Below are positions 1 through 12,643 of a DNA stretch of 60,000 nt, piece after piece. A model generated the notes under the pieces. The model was not told the DNA's origin. It did no database searches and saw nothing but the letters and a program-made list of their open reading frames with translations. The DNA lies in assembly GCF_030272615.1 (NCBI RefSeq), contig NC_081410.1, positions 226,043,415 to 226,103,414 on the forward strand, written 5' to 3'. The position numbers and the translations under genes were made by a program. The stretch is from Cryptomeria japonica. Its lineage: Eukaryota > Streptophyta > Pinopsida > Cupressales > Cupressaceae. Positions within the stretch are counted from its first letter, which is position 1. Each line of letters opens with the position of its first letter.

Positions 1-523
1 CGGAAGCTTTGTCCACCCACACATCTAGAAGAGAAAGAACAAAGCTCTGAAATAAGGAAGTTTGAGGATCCATGAAAGGGGAGACATCCACACATTACAC
101 TCCAACATCACACTACAAGGAGGAGAAAGCACTCCCTGCGCAGCCAAAATAGGATGGGAGCCTCCACCTGGAAGGAAACCTGGTACAAAAGCCCACACTA
201 GGACAAAGGGAATGCACATCCTCCACATCACACAAGCCAACAAAAGGCGAAGGTATCACGTCTGTCAAGGGAGACAAAGGAGGATTCTTGCGAGAGTGCA
301 ATAGAAAGCTCCTTTTGAGAGAGTTACCTAGGTCACATTACCTAGTCCCAACGAGAAAAGGCTTAGTATATCCCTTCCTCAGAACACCTTGCATCTCAAA
401 TACCAAGTGCATTTGGGCAGATCACTGAGCCTCCAACCACATTGCCAGATTGGAAACAATCCTCTTCAACATCCACATGATCACACACCTCAAAAGAATT
501 TGACTCCACACACTGCTGAGCAT

Positions 524-723
524 TCATAAAGCCTCCACGGGAATATCAAGGAGCATTTCTTCCTCGTTGCCCCAAGAGCCCAAATCTGCCTCCTCTGAGT
601 CACCCCCCTCGCCTTGCTCATCGTCAGGATCGTCGCCTTTCTAAATGTTAGGAACACCATCATCTTCCCAGAAGCCATCTTCAACAGCTTCACAAGAGAT
701 ACACGATGTCACTACTGCCACTA
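524..723 (-). pseudogene. Possible acidic coding fragment, degenerate
   Basis: In one minus-strand frame the sequence reads about 65 codons very rich in Asp, Glu and Gly (GDDPDDEQGEGG, then EEADLGSWGNEEE), ending at TGA at 524-526, with one in-frame TAG near 640. Composition and GC content differ from the surrounding DNA, which suggests former coding sequence. No domain is recognised. It may be a captured gene fragment or an old transposon tail. The annotation rests only on composition. Confidence 0.2.
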
Positions 724-1117
724 GGGTTTGGGTTCACAACACAAAGCAGCCCATATCAATACCATTTCAAAAGCTTTTGCAAGAAGCCAGCACCATGGTT
801 TTGCTCGCAAAATACTCCATCCTCTGAACCGCCCTTGCCATCACCAACACAATATCCATTTCAGTTAGATCTCTTAATGTTTCAAAATAGCTTGGAAATG
901 AAATAATATGAATGAATATTCTTTATTGTTGCTGACAACTTCAATTTTAAGGATTTTTTAAGATTGTTTTATGCAAGTCCAATTCAAAACTAATGAGCAG
1001 ATTAGCCGAGAAAACATTTCAAATTAGTTGCGATGAGTGGAATATCCACACTATTTATGGATCACATATGTATTATATTAAAACTTTGAGAAGATTTCCT
1101 ATCCAAGAGAAGCAATC

Positions 1118-1194
1118 AATCAATCAGTTAACCATTATCCTTAGAGGTACAAGTAATCAATCAGTTAACCATTATCCTTAGAGGTACAAGTAAT
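1118..1194. repeat. 37-bp perfect tandem duplication
   Basis: Two adjacent identical copies of a 37-bp unit starting AATCAATCAGTTAACC begin at 1118 and 1155. This is a simple recent duplication, probably from replication slippage. No function is suggested. Confidence 0.85.
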
Positions 1195-2829
1195 TTATTT
1201 GTAATTTTTTCAAAACATAATCATATTTGATTAATCGTGGAACAGTATATTCCATTTTTTCCCTATACAATTTGTAATTTATAAATAAATCATTGACTAG
1301 CAATTTTGAGTAAATTTAACCCTATTTTTTTGCAATTAAAAAAAATTTCAATGTTTTTCTCCACACAATAAAGTTTATGCACAATTCAATGATTTTTTTT
1401 TATAGATTTCAATGGTTTTTTTTGCACAAAATATATTATCCATGCATGGTAGGGTTTACTCCTGCACAATAAACTCCTAAGCTAAGTGAGGGCATCCCAA
1501 TCTTTGTATCTCTAGTTTTTGATTGTGTAGTTCATGTACAAGAGCCAAACAACCAATGCCTAAGTGTTTTGATTAGAATCCAGCCCAATTTCATATGCTG
1601 CCAGAAACCAGTCCAAATTTTGAATGCTGCCATATTTTAGAATGTCCATATGCCAATCAAAAAAAGCAGAAAAAAAATCTGATGAACCCTAGAAAAGGCA
1701 GGAAAAATCCTCCCGAACCTTAAAAAATCCAATAAAGCCCCCTAGAAAAAAGTTTATGAAATATATTTTATTAAAAAAGCTATGACATTTTATCCACACA
1801 AATCTGAAGTAAATTTCAACAAATTTTCATTGATTTTTTTATGTCCACCGAATTTTGGATTTCATGGCCGAAATTCAGCAAACACTATTATGTTGAAACT
1901 ACATACTCAATAACTAGGGTGCAATGACTAGTTTACAACTAACATTACCAAAACGAAGTAATACTCTAATTTAGACGGACCAACTTCAAATTTCATGTAC
2001 TATAAGGAGTTACTTATAAATTGCAATCTAACGCATGCCCTAATCCTACATCATGTGCACTGTGACAATTATTAAAAACAGTGATGATAAAAAAAAAGTG
2101 TAAGTTTAAATATCCATTAACTTCTGTTTGCAACAAGACCATGTAGAAAGGCAGTTCCATTGCCAAAATGATGACCTTAACCCAAGTTTACACCTTATAG
2201 GCCATGCTCCTCATGTCAGAGTAATTGGGTTAGTGCAACCATGTAAATACAATCCATAATCAACATTCGAATAGAAACCCCTTGATCATGGCTTCTAAAT
2301 TGAAAGGTTGGTGTTACAATTACCTATCTAATAAGATCACTTGTAATGGAAAAACTAGATGATTGAACATGACGTTTTCTTAAATATATCAATTTTTATA
2401 ATAATTTACATTACAAAAAATAAGTCCAGCTTACATGTTTATATAAGAATATTAAAGAATAAATGACAAGACTGAAAATGTAACAAGATGGAAATGATAA
2501 TGAACAAATGTGTATACTAATACAAGTGCGGCAAGATGAAATATTAAAATCGGCATGAAGCAGGCACCCGTGATTATGGAAAGTAAATCTCATGAAAAAA
2601 TGCCAATAACAGTAGGTTTATCTAACAAGCAAAAGACATAACCGGATTCCATTGAATAAATATAATCATAATGTGCCCCTCAAAAATGCTCCTAAATAAC
2701 TGAATTGCATTTGTAATAATTAATATGAAAAAGAGAAAAGAAACAATAAAATGATGCAGAATAGTGAATCTTTTAGTATTCCAAGGGCAAAACATTTGCT
2801 TAAAAAGAAGACAAAAATCCTGACAATTA

Positions 2830-3180
2830 CAAGTCATCGGGATCTGTAAGTTTTGAGAACCTGCCAATGCAACATTATTGGTGGCAATGGCCAATGAAGA
2901 CTGTTATAAAATATAAAACCATGATAGTCAAAGGAAAAAAAATAAAGACTGAAAATCAGTTACTGTTGATTCCCGTAGCTATAAATAATGTATCAGAATC
3001 TGGTGGGGTCTTGAGAACCACAAATGCAATATACTTAGTTGCAATGACAAATGGAGCTGGCCAAAACACCATGAAAGTCAAAGGAAAAATAAAAATACTG
3101 AAGCATCAATTATAATTGATTCTGGTGGGAATTTTAAGAGCCTAACGATGCAATTCTTGGTAGAAATTACCAAAGGATGT
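2830..3180. repeat. Diverged tandem repeat of about 160 bp
   Basis: The motif order GAGAACC..AATGCAA..GTCAAAGGAAAAA..ATCAATTATAATTGATTC recurs about every 160 bp here (roughly 2.5 copies). One more related copy is seen at 9440-9510, beyond copia element A. The array was therefore probably split by the insertion of that element. Copies are diverged and non-coding. The family is not recognised. Confidence 0.5.
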
Positions 3181-3903
3181 TCCCCCATACTTTGAAAACA
3201 CAATACTCGCCAAAAACTTGGTAGCTCTAAACTTTGACTCAAACCCAGTACTCAGCAAAATAAACAATAAAATTTATATAAATACACAAAATAGTCTTAA
3301 ATAATGCATAAGATTCATAAAAAAATGAATTTACAGAACATAAGCTTATTTTGATAAGAGTAACATTACTCTAAATCAGGACTGACTTGACAAACCAAAA
3401 GCACAAATCAAACTGATAACTAAAAACCACTGAAATTTTCATTAAAATGGAGGGAAAATGCTGTTTTTATCATTTCAATCCAAAAAAGGGAAATCTCTGC
3501 ATTCTTCCAGCCCAAGCCCAAAACAAATTTTATGTTTTGCTTTTCAAAACCAGAGCAGAAGCCTGCAGATGGCATTCTCGGGCAGCGTCAAGAAGCAGCA
3601 CCCTGGCACATTCCATGTCAAGATACAAGGTGGGCTCAAGGGGAAAACACCCACCACTAGGCCCAAATTTAGGCCTCTGAGACAAGGAGCCTTCATGAAG
3701 CTTTTTTGTCACTTTTAACCAGCCACTGCTAATTTTTTCCTAATCACCCAACAATCAATCCACATTGCTGAGATCCTAATCACTATACAGCAGAAATAAT
3801 GAAAAAACATGGTTTTATCAATTTTATCAAGGGTCTGCAAAAAAATTTGGGCTAACCAAGTCTGCAGAGAAACCAAATGAGTGCCTCCGCAGGACTCAGG
3901 GGC
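3181..3903. other. Unassigned DNA left of copia element A
   Basis: Overlapping small open frames on both strands lie at 3,447-3,718, in a stretch somewhat richer in GC than its surroundings. None shows a recognisable domain, and both strands are open over the same bases, so I do not call a gene. The rest is AT-rich. Confidence 0.4.
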
Positions 3904-3908
3904 ATGAG

Positions 3909-4703
3909 TGTTGAAATTAATAGCTAGCTCGGATACCTGACTATTGCACTTTAATGTTGTCAAAGACAAATGTATTATCTTTCATGTAATTCGAATTATC
4001 TTTGGGCTACCCAATCATGTAATGTGGAGACAAATAAATGTATTCTTGGGCTGGACCCAAACATGTAACGTGGAGGCAAGCAAATGTAATTTTAGGCTGG
4101 ACCCAAACATGTAACATGAAGGCAAGTAAATGTAACTTGTAAAATAGCAATGCAATTTAAATAAATAAATAAGCAAGCCGACTTGGGGTATTGGCACCAA
4201 AGGTTGGATATAAAACCAACAGCAAATGAAGTCATTATCACCTTCTTCATGACATGTAATCTGCTCTCCAATATTGGCGATCTCTCTCTCTCTCTCTTGT
4301 GCGAACTTGCTTCTCATCTACCGTGTGAAGTTATTAAGGCTGGCTGTTAGGTGATGCTATCAAGATCATCTTGCGAAGTTAATGAAGACTCGCCTTGTGC
4401 GAATTTGATGCTGATCTTCCTTAGTCATCTGCTGCTGATCAGGGCTGCAATCTTCATTGTTATATAAAGAGAAATTCAGATCTGCTAACCTGCTGATTGG
4501 ACAGCAGTCTGAGATAAGTTCACTTGCCTTGTAATTGCCTACATTTGAGATAATACATATTGTACTTTGCGGCCGGGTTTTTCACCTCCAAGAGGGAGGT
4601 TTTCCAAGGGTATTGGTGTGTCTTGTCTTGAGTTTTCATTGCTGTTACTGTTCTGTTATAACCTGATTATTTAAGATTAACATCTGATTGCTTAAAACTA
4701 ACA
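3909..4703 (+). repeat. 5' LTR of copia element A
   Basis: The 795-bp LTR starts TG and ends CA. It contains a CT-dinucleotide run near 4280 and a TATATAAAGAG motif near 4460 that could serve as the promoter TATA box, with the transcription start downstream. Compared with the right LTR it is about 22 bp shorter, largely because the right copy repeats the GCGATCTCTCTC segment. Confidence 0.93.
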
Positions 4704-4715
4704 TGGTATCACAGC
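4704..4715 (+). promoter_or_regulatory. Primer binding site, initiator tRNA-Met type
   Basis: TGGTATCACAGC lies immediately after the left LTR. It differs at one base from the usual plant copia primer site TGGTATCAGAGC, which is complementary to the 3' end of initiator methionine tRNA. This is where minus-strand DNA synthesis would start. Confidence 0.85.
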
Positions 4716-4786
4716 TTTAGGTTCATTCTAAATAATCAGATTATTAGTTGTCCTTCACTTTCAGTTTGCTGTTTTAGTTTTGCGAG

Positions 4787-7700
4787 ATGGTTACAGGCCT
4801 GAAAGTAGAGGACAGACTTGAAGGTGCCCTCAATTTGACATCATGGAAGGTTCGTGTCCTCCTTGCTCTTGAAGAATTAGAGCTGTTACAGTTTGTGGAA
4901 GACAAGGATCTAACTGAACCTTCGGATCCGGAAGAACTAAAGCAATTCAAGAAGAATGCTCTCAAGGCAAAGAAGTTCCTTATTGATTCCGTGAAGGATC
5001 ATCTTGTTCCAATTATCTCCAAACAAAAGACAGCGCGAGAGATGTTTAAAAATCTAGAAGGGATATATGAGATCAACAACATCAGCCGTACACTTACATT
5101 GAGGCAGCAACTTCTTCAAGTCAAAATGAGCAAAGGAGATTCAGTCATGTCCTTCTTCATGAAAATTTCAGAATTGAAGGACCAACTCAGCGCCATTGGA
5201 AGCAAAGTTGTGGACAAAGATATTGTCATGATTGCTTTGAATGGTCTTCCTGACTCTTGGGATCCATTCATTCAAAGCATAAATGGAAGAGCTGAATTCC
5301 CTTCCCTCGATTGCCTCCAGTCAGATTGCATTCACGAAGAGTCATGCCTTGCTGCCAGAGGAATGCATAAAGGCACTCATGGAGGAGATCAACATGTGCT
5401 TGCATCTCAACATGTTAAAAGAAAGGGAGGCCATTGGAAGAAGAACAACTTCAAAAGAGAGAGACTTTAGACCTCCTGCTTACGATTCAAGGAAGAAGCC
5501 AAGGGATCTTTCACGTGTCCATTGCTTCAGATGCGACAAGTTTGGACATTATGCTAAAGAATGTCAGAATCCGCCCATGCAAAGAGAGGCCAACCTGAAT
5601 GAAGTTGCAAACTCTAAGGATAATGAAGACTACCCCTTCATTTCTGCCTTGTCCAACAATGTGCCAACCAATAGTAACACTTGGTTGATAAACAGTGGTG
5701 CATCTAGACACATCACGGGATATCGAGAGCATCTCTCGAACTTGATGGAGAAAGAGTTCAACCTTCATGTGGTAATTGGTGATGATGCTCAGCATTTGGT
5801 AAGAGGTTTTGGTAGCACTTCTTTAAATTTAGAATCTGGCATGTCCTTGCATCTTAGTGATATTTTATTTGTTCCTGGAATCAAGAGGAATTTAATTTCT
5901 ATTTCTGCCCTAGAAGATAAAGGGTATCAAATGGCACTTTCTGAGGGTAAAGTACTTGCATGGCCTAAGAAATTTAGTATTAAATCTGCTCGTGTTATTG
6001 GAAATAGATATGATAGTTTGTATAAGCTTTCAGCTAACCCCATTCGAGCACTCATTCATGAAGCTTCTGAATCTAGCGAGCTATGGCATAGAAGGCTCGG
6101 CCATCTTCACTATCAAGCACTTCCTTCACTTGAAAAGATGGTTAAAGGTATGCCTAAACTTAATCAACTTCATGATGATACTTGCAAAGGTTGTGCATTA
6201 GGTAAGAACACTAAAAGTCCATTTCATAAAAGTGAAAGTAGAGCTAAGGAAAAATTAGCACTTGTTCATTCTGATCTATGTGGACCCATGTTTGTTCCTT
6301 CCCCTAGCGGATTTCTATACTATGTTACATTTATAGATGATTTTTCTAGAAAGACTTGGATTTACTTTCTAAAATCTAAAGAATTTGATGAAGTGTTAAT
6401 TAGGTTTAAAGAATTTAAAGCTCTAGCTGAAAATATGTCTGGTAAAAGGATTAAAGTGTTAAGATCTGACAATGGAGGTGAATACACCTCAAGTGGCTTC
6501 AATGACTTTTGTGTAGAAACAGGAATTAAGAGGGAGTTTTGCGTTCCCTACAATCCTCAGCAAAATGGTGTAGCTAAACAAAAGAATAGAGCCATTGTTG
6601 AAGCAGCCAAAGCTATGATTCACGATTAGGACCTACACACCTTCTTATGGGCTGAAGCATCCAAGACCGCAGTGTACATTCAGAATAGATGCCCTCACCA
6701 TGTCCTAAAGAACATAACTCTCGAGGAAGCTTTCACTGGAGTCAAACCAGATATCAGCCACCTAAGAATCTTTGGAAGTCCTGTCTATGTTCATGTGCCA
6801 AAGGAAAAGAGGACTAAGTTAGAGCCTTCCGGAAAGAAGGGTATCCTTGTTGGATATAGTGAATTTTCCAAGGCATTTCGCATCTACATTCCCGGTCAAA
6901 GGTATATTGAGGTAAGTAGGGATGTCACCTTTGAGGAAAATATTGCATTCAAGAAATCTAAAGGTTCTCTTATTGATAATGATAAAGAAGTTAATGATAA
7001 TCAAAATATGGATATTGATACTAACCCTAAGATTCAGAGGGAGTCTATTGAACCTCCTGAACCTATTGAGCATGATGATTCTCCTGAGCCTCTGGTTCCA
7101 ACTGATGGACCTAGAGATATTGCAGTTAGCGAGAAAAACCACTTTGGGTTAGAAGCAGAATTCAAGATGCTGAAAAGTTTGCAGCTCCTAGTGGCACTTT
7201 CAGAGAAAGTAAGAGACCTCAGAAGCTCTCCAACTATGTTGCAATGATGTGCAACATCATTGAGGCTGAACCATCCACCATAGAAGAAGCTACGAATCAG
7301 CTAGCATGGAAGTTAGCTATGGACGAAGAGTATCAATCCATCATCAAGAATGATGTCTGGGATATGTACCTAGACCAAAAGGTAAGTCTGTTGTTTCTTC
7401 CAAGTGGTTGTTTAAAATTAAACATGTTGCTGATAGTAGTATAGAGAAATATAAAGCTAGATTTGTAGCTCGTGGTTTTCCTCAAAAAGTCAAGAAAAAT
7501 ATACTATTGATATATTGAAAAGATTTAGTATGATGGATTGTAAACCTATGTCTACTCCTATGGAAACTAACTTGAAGAAGTTGAGTATTTCTGCAGCTAA
7601 CTCTGACTTTGCAGATCCTTCAGAGTACGGGCAATTGATTGGATCCTTGATGTATCTAGTCAACACTAGACCAAATATTTGCTATGCAGTGAGTGCACTT

Positions 7701-8204
7701 AGCCAATTCATGAACCAGTCAAAGCATGTTCACTTGGTGGCAGCCAAGCACATCCTGAGATACTTGCGTGGAACAGTTGGCTATGGAATGAAGTATCCAA
7801 TCAACACAGTAATCAATTTTGAAGGCTACTCTGATTTTGTTTGGGTCGGAAGTGTTATTGACAGAAAAAGCACTTCAAGAATCTATTTCAGCTTGGGTTT
7901 CGCTATGATCTCTTGGGCTAGTAGAAAACAGTCCTCAGCTGCATTGAACACTGCAAAAGCTGAATACATTGCTTCAAGTGTGGCAACTAGGGAAGCAATT
8001 TGGCTTCACAAGCTTCTTGCTGGGTTGTTTGGACAACCTTGGGGATCCACTGTTATTTATTGTGATAATCAAAGTTGTATTAAAATGTCCAATAATCTCG
8101 TGTTTCATGATAGGTCAAAACACGTGGAATCTCATTATCACTATATTCGTGATATGGCACAAAGAGATGCCATCCAGCTGAAATATATCAGCACTGATGA
8201 ATAG
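4787..8204 (+). pseudogene. Copia gag-pol polyprotein, broken
   Basis: Gag starts at ATG 4787 and reads openly to 5470, after which the frame shifts to one open from 5283 to 6629. That frame carries the zinc knuckle CFRCDKFGHYAKEC, a protease motif reading NSGAS instead of DSGAS (catalytic Asp lost), the pre-integrase zinc motif HRRLGHLH..CKGCALGK, and the integrase core with HSDLCGP, DDFSRKTW and SDNGGEY. A TAG at 6627 cuts integrase, which resumes at 6672-7247. RT begins near 7260 but after ARGFPQK (about 7490) it jumps straight to KYTIDILKRF, so the palm with the YVDD box is missing. RNase H follows to a TAG at 8202, just before the usual VLTKPL ending. The protein would be cytoplasmic (particle) and nuclear in an intact element. 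This copy is dead. Confidence 0.92.
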
Positions 8205-8329
8205 GTTTAAGATGTTCTCACCAAACCTCTAGCTCGAGTGAGGTTTGAGTATTTCGGAGAGAAGCTTGGAATTGTGAAGAACACGACATTGACTGAGAGG
8301 GAGTCTCAATCTTAGTGATGCAATTTAGT

Positions 8330-8510
8330 TTGCATCCTCCACCCTCTGCGGGCAATGTAAGGTGGAGTCACCCTCTGTAGGCAATGCAAGATGGATCCAT
8401 CCTCTGCGGGCAATCAAGATGGACATCATGAAATGAGTTCATGATATTTATGTGTTTTATTGCAGGTATACTCTATACATTCATCCTTGCAGGCAATGCA
8501 AGATGAAAGT
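8330..8510 (+). repeat. Imperfect ~36-bp repeats before the 3' LTR of A
   Basis: Between the end of RNase H and the right LTR, a unit like CCTCTGCGGGCAATGCAAG followed by ATGG occurs about four times (near 8342, 8372, 8399 and 8484). The copies are imperfect, and the last is more distant. The repeats are non-coding and sit in the element's 3' untranslated region. Confidence 0.6.
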
Positions 8511-8557
8511 CATGAATGGATTATGAGAAGTGCCAGATATCCTCTCTAGCTAAGGAG

Positions 8558-9374
8558 TGTTGAAATTAATAGCTAGCTCGGATACCTGACTATTGCACTT
8601 TAATGTTGTCAAAGACAAATGTATTATCTCTCATGTAATTCGAATTATCTTTGGGCTGGACCCAATCATGTAACATAGAGACAACTAAATGTATTCTTGG
8701 GCTGGACCCAAACATGTAACGTGGAGGCAAGCAAATGTAATTTTAGGCTGGACCCAAACATGTAACGTGAAGGCAAGTAAATGTAACTTGTAAAATAACA
8801 ATGCAATTTAAATAAATAAATAAGCAAGCCAATTTGGGGTATTGGTGCCAAAGGTTGGATATAAAACCAACAGCAAATGAAGTCATTATCACCTTCTTCA
8901 TGACATGTAATCTGCTCTCCAATATTGGCGATCTCTCTCTCTCTCTTGCGATCTCTCTCTCTCTCTCTTGTGCGATCTTGCTTCTCATCTACTGTGTGAA
9001 GTTATTAAGTCTGGCTGTTAGGTGATGGTATCAAGATCATCTTGCGAAGTTAATGAAGACTCGCCTTGTGCGAATTTGATGTTGATCTTCCTTAGTCATC
9101 TGCTGCTGATCAGGGCTGCAATCTTCATTGTTATATAAAGAGAAATTCAGATCTGCTAACCTGCTGATTGGACAGCAGTCTGAGATAAGTTCACTTGCTT
9201 TGTAATTGCATACATTTGAGATAATACATATTGTACTTTGTGGCTGGGTTTTTCACCTCCAAGAGGGAGGTTTTCCCAGGGTATTGGTGTGTCTTGTCTT
9301 GAGTTTTCATTGCTGTTACTGTTCTGTTATAACCTGATTATTTAAGATTAACATCTGATTGCTTAAAACTAACA
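8558..9374 (+). repeat. 3' LTR of copia element A
   Basis: The 817-bp LTR is nearly identical to the left one with a few substitutions and small indels. One is a duplicated CT-rich GCGATCTCTCTC segment near 8930-8970. A short purine stretch AAGGAG precedes it and may be the remnant of the polypurine tract. It ends AACTAACA, directly followed by the target duplication ATGAG. Confidence 0.93.
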
Positions 9375-9379
9375 ATGAG

Positions 9380-12001
9380 TCCTAGGCATGTTACTCACAA
9401 GTTAAGCAAGAACTTGCTGAGCTTGTAAACTATGATCCCTAAAACACCATGAAGGTCAAAGGAAAAATCAAAAAGCTCTGTAGCATCAATTATTAATGAT
9501 TCTGATTGGTAAAAATAATCTATCAGAATCTCAATAGTTCAAGAATTAGAGTCATTTTTATTTGAACAGCCAAATTTAAAGACTTGGCATTGCCAATAAC
9601 TATAAGTTTCATGCCCTCAGAAACTTCATAAGGTCAATTTGTTGATGCAAGGGTATTCATCTCAAACCTCACTCTATGTGCCTCTGCTAAATGGTGTTCA
9701 AAATATCCTTTCAGGGAAAATGGTAGATAAATGGGACAATTTTTAAATAAACCTGTGACATAATTTTAAAATATAAAGTGAATGGTCAATGATGTCACAT
9801 CACAACTCCTACTATTACCGTTAACCCACCCAGATATAGATGATAGACAATTTATATTTCAACCCTGATCTAATGTTTTGTCTAACTAGAGCTCTTCCCC
9901 TTCAAACATCAACCAGAAATCATTCAACTCTACTTGGATAAAGGCATTTCGCTGGAGGATGACATTATAAGGGACACCAAAATCCTAAAAACTAAATGGA
10001 TATACAAATTGCTAATGCAAACCACTGTAATCTAATTCATTGTTGCATTACTGTAATCTAATTCATTGTTGCATTATAAAAGTTTAAAAGTAGAGTTAAA
10101 CATGGACAGTGCCCATAAGGAAGCATGATCAAGTTATAACTTATATTCCAATAGACTATCAAGTTCTAGCTTCAATTACACTAGTAGGTAAACAGAAAAC
10201 CTGTAAAAAAAATCATTAGGAAGAATGGCAAGCATCAAAAATCCTGTATTAATTTCAATGCTCCTTAAAAATTCCAAATTTAAGATAACTTTCAGGAAAA
10301 CGATGGTTTGGCAATTTGAATGGATGAGACATCCAATAAATTCTGCAGTACACAGTCTTGCCTCTGATTAAATGCAACAAGGTGATCAGAAGGATCCACA
10401 ATGGCACCCTTGAATTAGATAAATCTTAGAGGCAAATTTTTCATATGTAATGAACCACCAGTGACCTTATGTGTATCAATACCTTACACTTGAAACGAAT
10501 GTTAAACAAGTTGCACAAGCCGTGCGCAACCATCTTATCTATAGAACAAGTGGAAAAAGTTGTGTTGTGGGATGCTAAAGAGGTTGTGGTCTCATCCACC
10601 AAACTGGTTGCAGCCTGGCAGCGACCTAAAAAACAACCTTTATGGCTAACATCTATGAACTTGAAGATGATCGTCACTTCAAATCCTACAGAATTGTTTC
10701 ACTAACAGAGAAATGTTAAAACTAGGTTTTAGGGAAAGAAGATTAGATTTCAGATACTGAAGGATTTGTTCCTGGAGAAGCCTGTTTACCCGTAGGTCCT
10801 CCATGCTGTTTTCCTATTCAAGTTAAATAATTTATTGGATGTTAAGGATACTACCAGGTATCCAAAGGGTGTTGATGAAATGGTAAATGGGATACATTCG
10901 CATTTGAGCAACTGTAATGTGCCCAAACTTGTACCTTACATCACTAGTAATTCTTCAATTTTGTGAAGTCTCCAAAAAGACGAGATTGCAAAGGTGATAA
11001 TCAAGTGAAGAATATATATATGATGATCAGGGACATTACACCTTCAAGTTAGACAGTGATAGAAACAAGCATCAATGGTACAGTGATTATGATATAATGA
11101 CAGACAGAAATTAGAGGATCAGATTTGTGACCATGGACAGTGACTTCATAACAAGGTGCCCAGCTAGTTTGGACCAACTTCATTAGTATAGTGACGAGAG
11201 ATTTGATTTTGACAGTCGATTGTATGTGACCAGTTTGTGGAATAGTCAACTTTATGGGACAGCCAGTGATCAGCAATTATAAGCCTTTGTGTCACCGATT
11301 GAGACAAAAACAATTTGATTAAAACATCGACTCTGTCTCTAATTACAGTGACTTAAAGAAGAGAGCATTGCCTAAAGAACAAACGACGGTTAATATAGTA
11401 CAAACAGTTGTTAAAGAATAACTACTGTAGCGATAAGAATTGGATTAAGGAAAGTATTTACAATCATTTTGTGAAGGCTACGACTATATTAAGGAGCAAC
11501 ATTATATAAGTAGAGCAAATTAATGACCATGAAGCGATTATGATATAAGGCTTACGATCTAGATTAAATTACATTAAATGGTCAACTATCTAAAAAACGA
11601 TTTGTATCAGAGGAAAAACATGAAGAAACAGCGATTAGACGTTAAAGACAAAGTCCATACCAACTAAGAAGGGATTCATTTGAGATAATTGTGAATGGGT
11701 ACAAGAAGCATCAAGGTGGCAAGTTCAAAAGAGGCAATCTGTTTGGCAACACACAGCAGAGCAAATACTGTGATCAGACATTGATGATGATTGAGACGAC
11801 CTATATAAGGAAGCAATCTTCATCCATCGAATGAAGAATGGTGATGTGTATCAAAAGACAAGAGCAATCATCAGTTATATAAAACAAACAATGCAATGAT
11901 CAAAAACCTAACCTGATTAGTTTGGTAAAGTAATCCGCTTTAAGCAAACCCGATTTTAAGTATAGCATGGCCAATGAAGAATATAAGACAAGGTGAGATC
12001 T
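9380..12001. other. Unassigned AT-rich DNA
   Basis: No LTR, transposase or gene is recognised. A short stretch near 10,465-10,700 is open on both strands, and in a third frame reads a plausible but interrupted peptide, with no known domain. Beyond the first 130 bases, which contain a copy of the diverged ~160-bp repeat, I see nothing structured. It may be intron or old intergenic DNA. Confidence 0.4.
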
Positions 12002-12395
12002 GTTTTAACCTATGTTACCCCGAGTTTCCGGGAACTTTTTTTCCCCGAAACAGGGGACGGCTATATATATATCTGAAATTGATAGTCTTGTTGTTGCTTC
12101 TTAAAAAAAAATTCTCCTCTTCAAAAGTTCAAAGTTCAAACCCTAAGTGAAGTCTCACAATTCACATTTCATAAACCAAAATAGAAAAACCCTTTCACTT
12201 CTGACTTCATGTTTTCAGTTTCAGCAGTATTCTTTTTATTTTGCAATTGCCAATTTTTCCTCCTGTGTGAACTCCTCCCTGCCTGCCATGAACTTCTCCT
12301 CCCTGCCTGCCGTGAACTTTTCCCATCCTGTCTGACGCCCAGCATGCAAATAACAATTTATTTTTTCTGTTTGATTTTCTACCTTTCTATATGAT

Positions 12396-12515
12396 ATCGA
12401 TATAGCTTGTATCGATATCATATATTAATATGATATCGATATCATATTGAAACTATGATATTGATATAGTATTATATTACAATACTATATCGATATCAAA
12501 GTATATCGATATTTC
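12396..12515. repeat. Cluster of GATATC/ATCGAT palindromes
   Basis: Within the hAT-like element, overlapping palindromes built from GATATCGATATC and related words recur about six times in 120 bp. The segment could fold into alternative hairpins. It is non-coding. Confidence 0.75.
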
Positions 12516-12550
12516 TTTTTAATAATTTATGTGCCAAAAAAAATAAAAAA

Positions 12551-12643
12551 TAATCGCTTGTAACTTGTAAATTATTATAATATTTGTTATTTATTAATTA
12601 TTATTAATAAATAATAAATATTATAATTAATTTACAAGCGATT
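12551..12643. repeat. AT-rich hairpin with AATCGCTTGTAA arms
   Basis: The left arm begins AATCGCTTGTAA, CTTGTAAATTATTATAATAT. The right arm reads the inverse and ends TTTACAAGCGATT. The arms are about 40 bp with small gaps and an AT-only loop. It sits in the middle of the hAT-like element and could extrude as a cruciform. Confidence 0.7.

Larger units (their letters stand above)
1..2800. other. Unassigned AT-rich DNA, no gene recognised
   Basis: No recognisable gene, LTR or transposase is seen here. Short open frames occur but none resembles a known family. The stretch holds a 37-bp tandem duplication and a possible small coding fragment on the minus strand, both listed separately. From 1,200 on the sequence is strongly AT-rich with many A and T runs, as in plant intergenic DNA. 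It could be old unrecognisable transposon sequence. Confidence 0.5.
3909..9374 (+). mobile_element. Ty1/copia LTR retrotransposon A, defective
   Basis: This is a complete insertion of 5,466 bp with two near-identical LTRs (795 and 817 bp) that begin TGTTGAAATT and end AACTAACA. Identical 5-bp target duplications ATGAG flank it at 3904-3908 and 9375-9379. A primer binding site follows the left LTR directly. Domain order gag, protease, integrase, RNase H is that of the Ty1/copia superfamily. The polyprotein has frameshifts and stops, and most of the reverse transcriptase is deleted, so the copy cannot encode its own mobilisation. Similar LTRs suggest a fairly young insertion, but the decay of the coding region suggests it may have been copied in trans when already defective. 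Confidence 0.95.

Noticed and set aside
4015-4317. Minus-strand open frame of 100 codons, repeated near 8,666-8,988.
   Set aside because: It lies within the LTRs of copia A on the strand opposite to transcription, and results from short LTR-internal repeats.
10441-10705. Open frames of 78 codons on both strands.
   Set aside because: They overlap on opposite strands with no known domain, and there is no splice or composition support.
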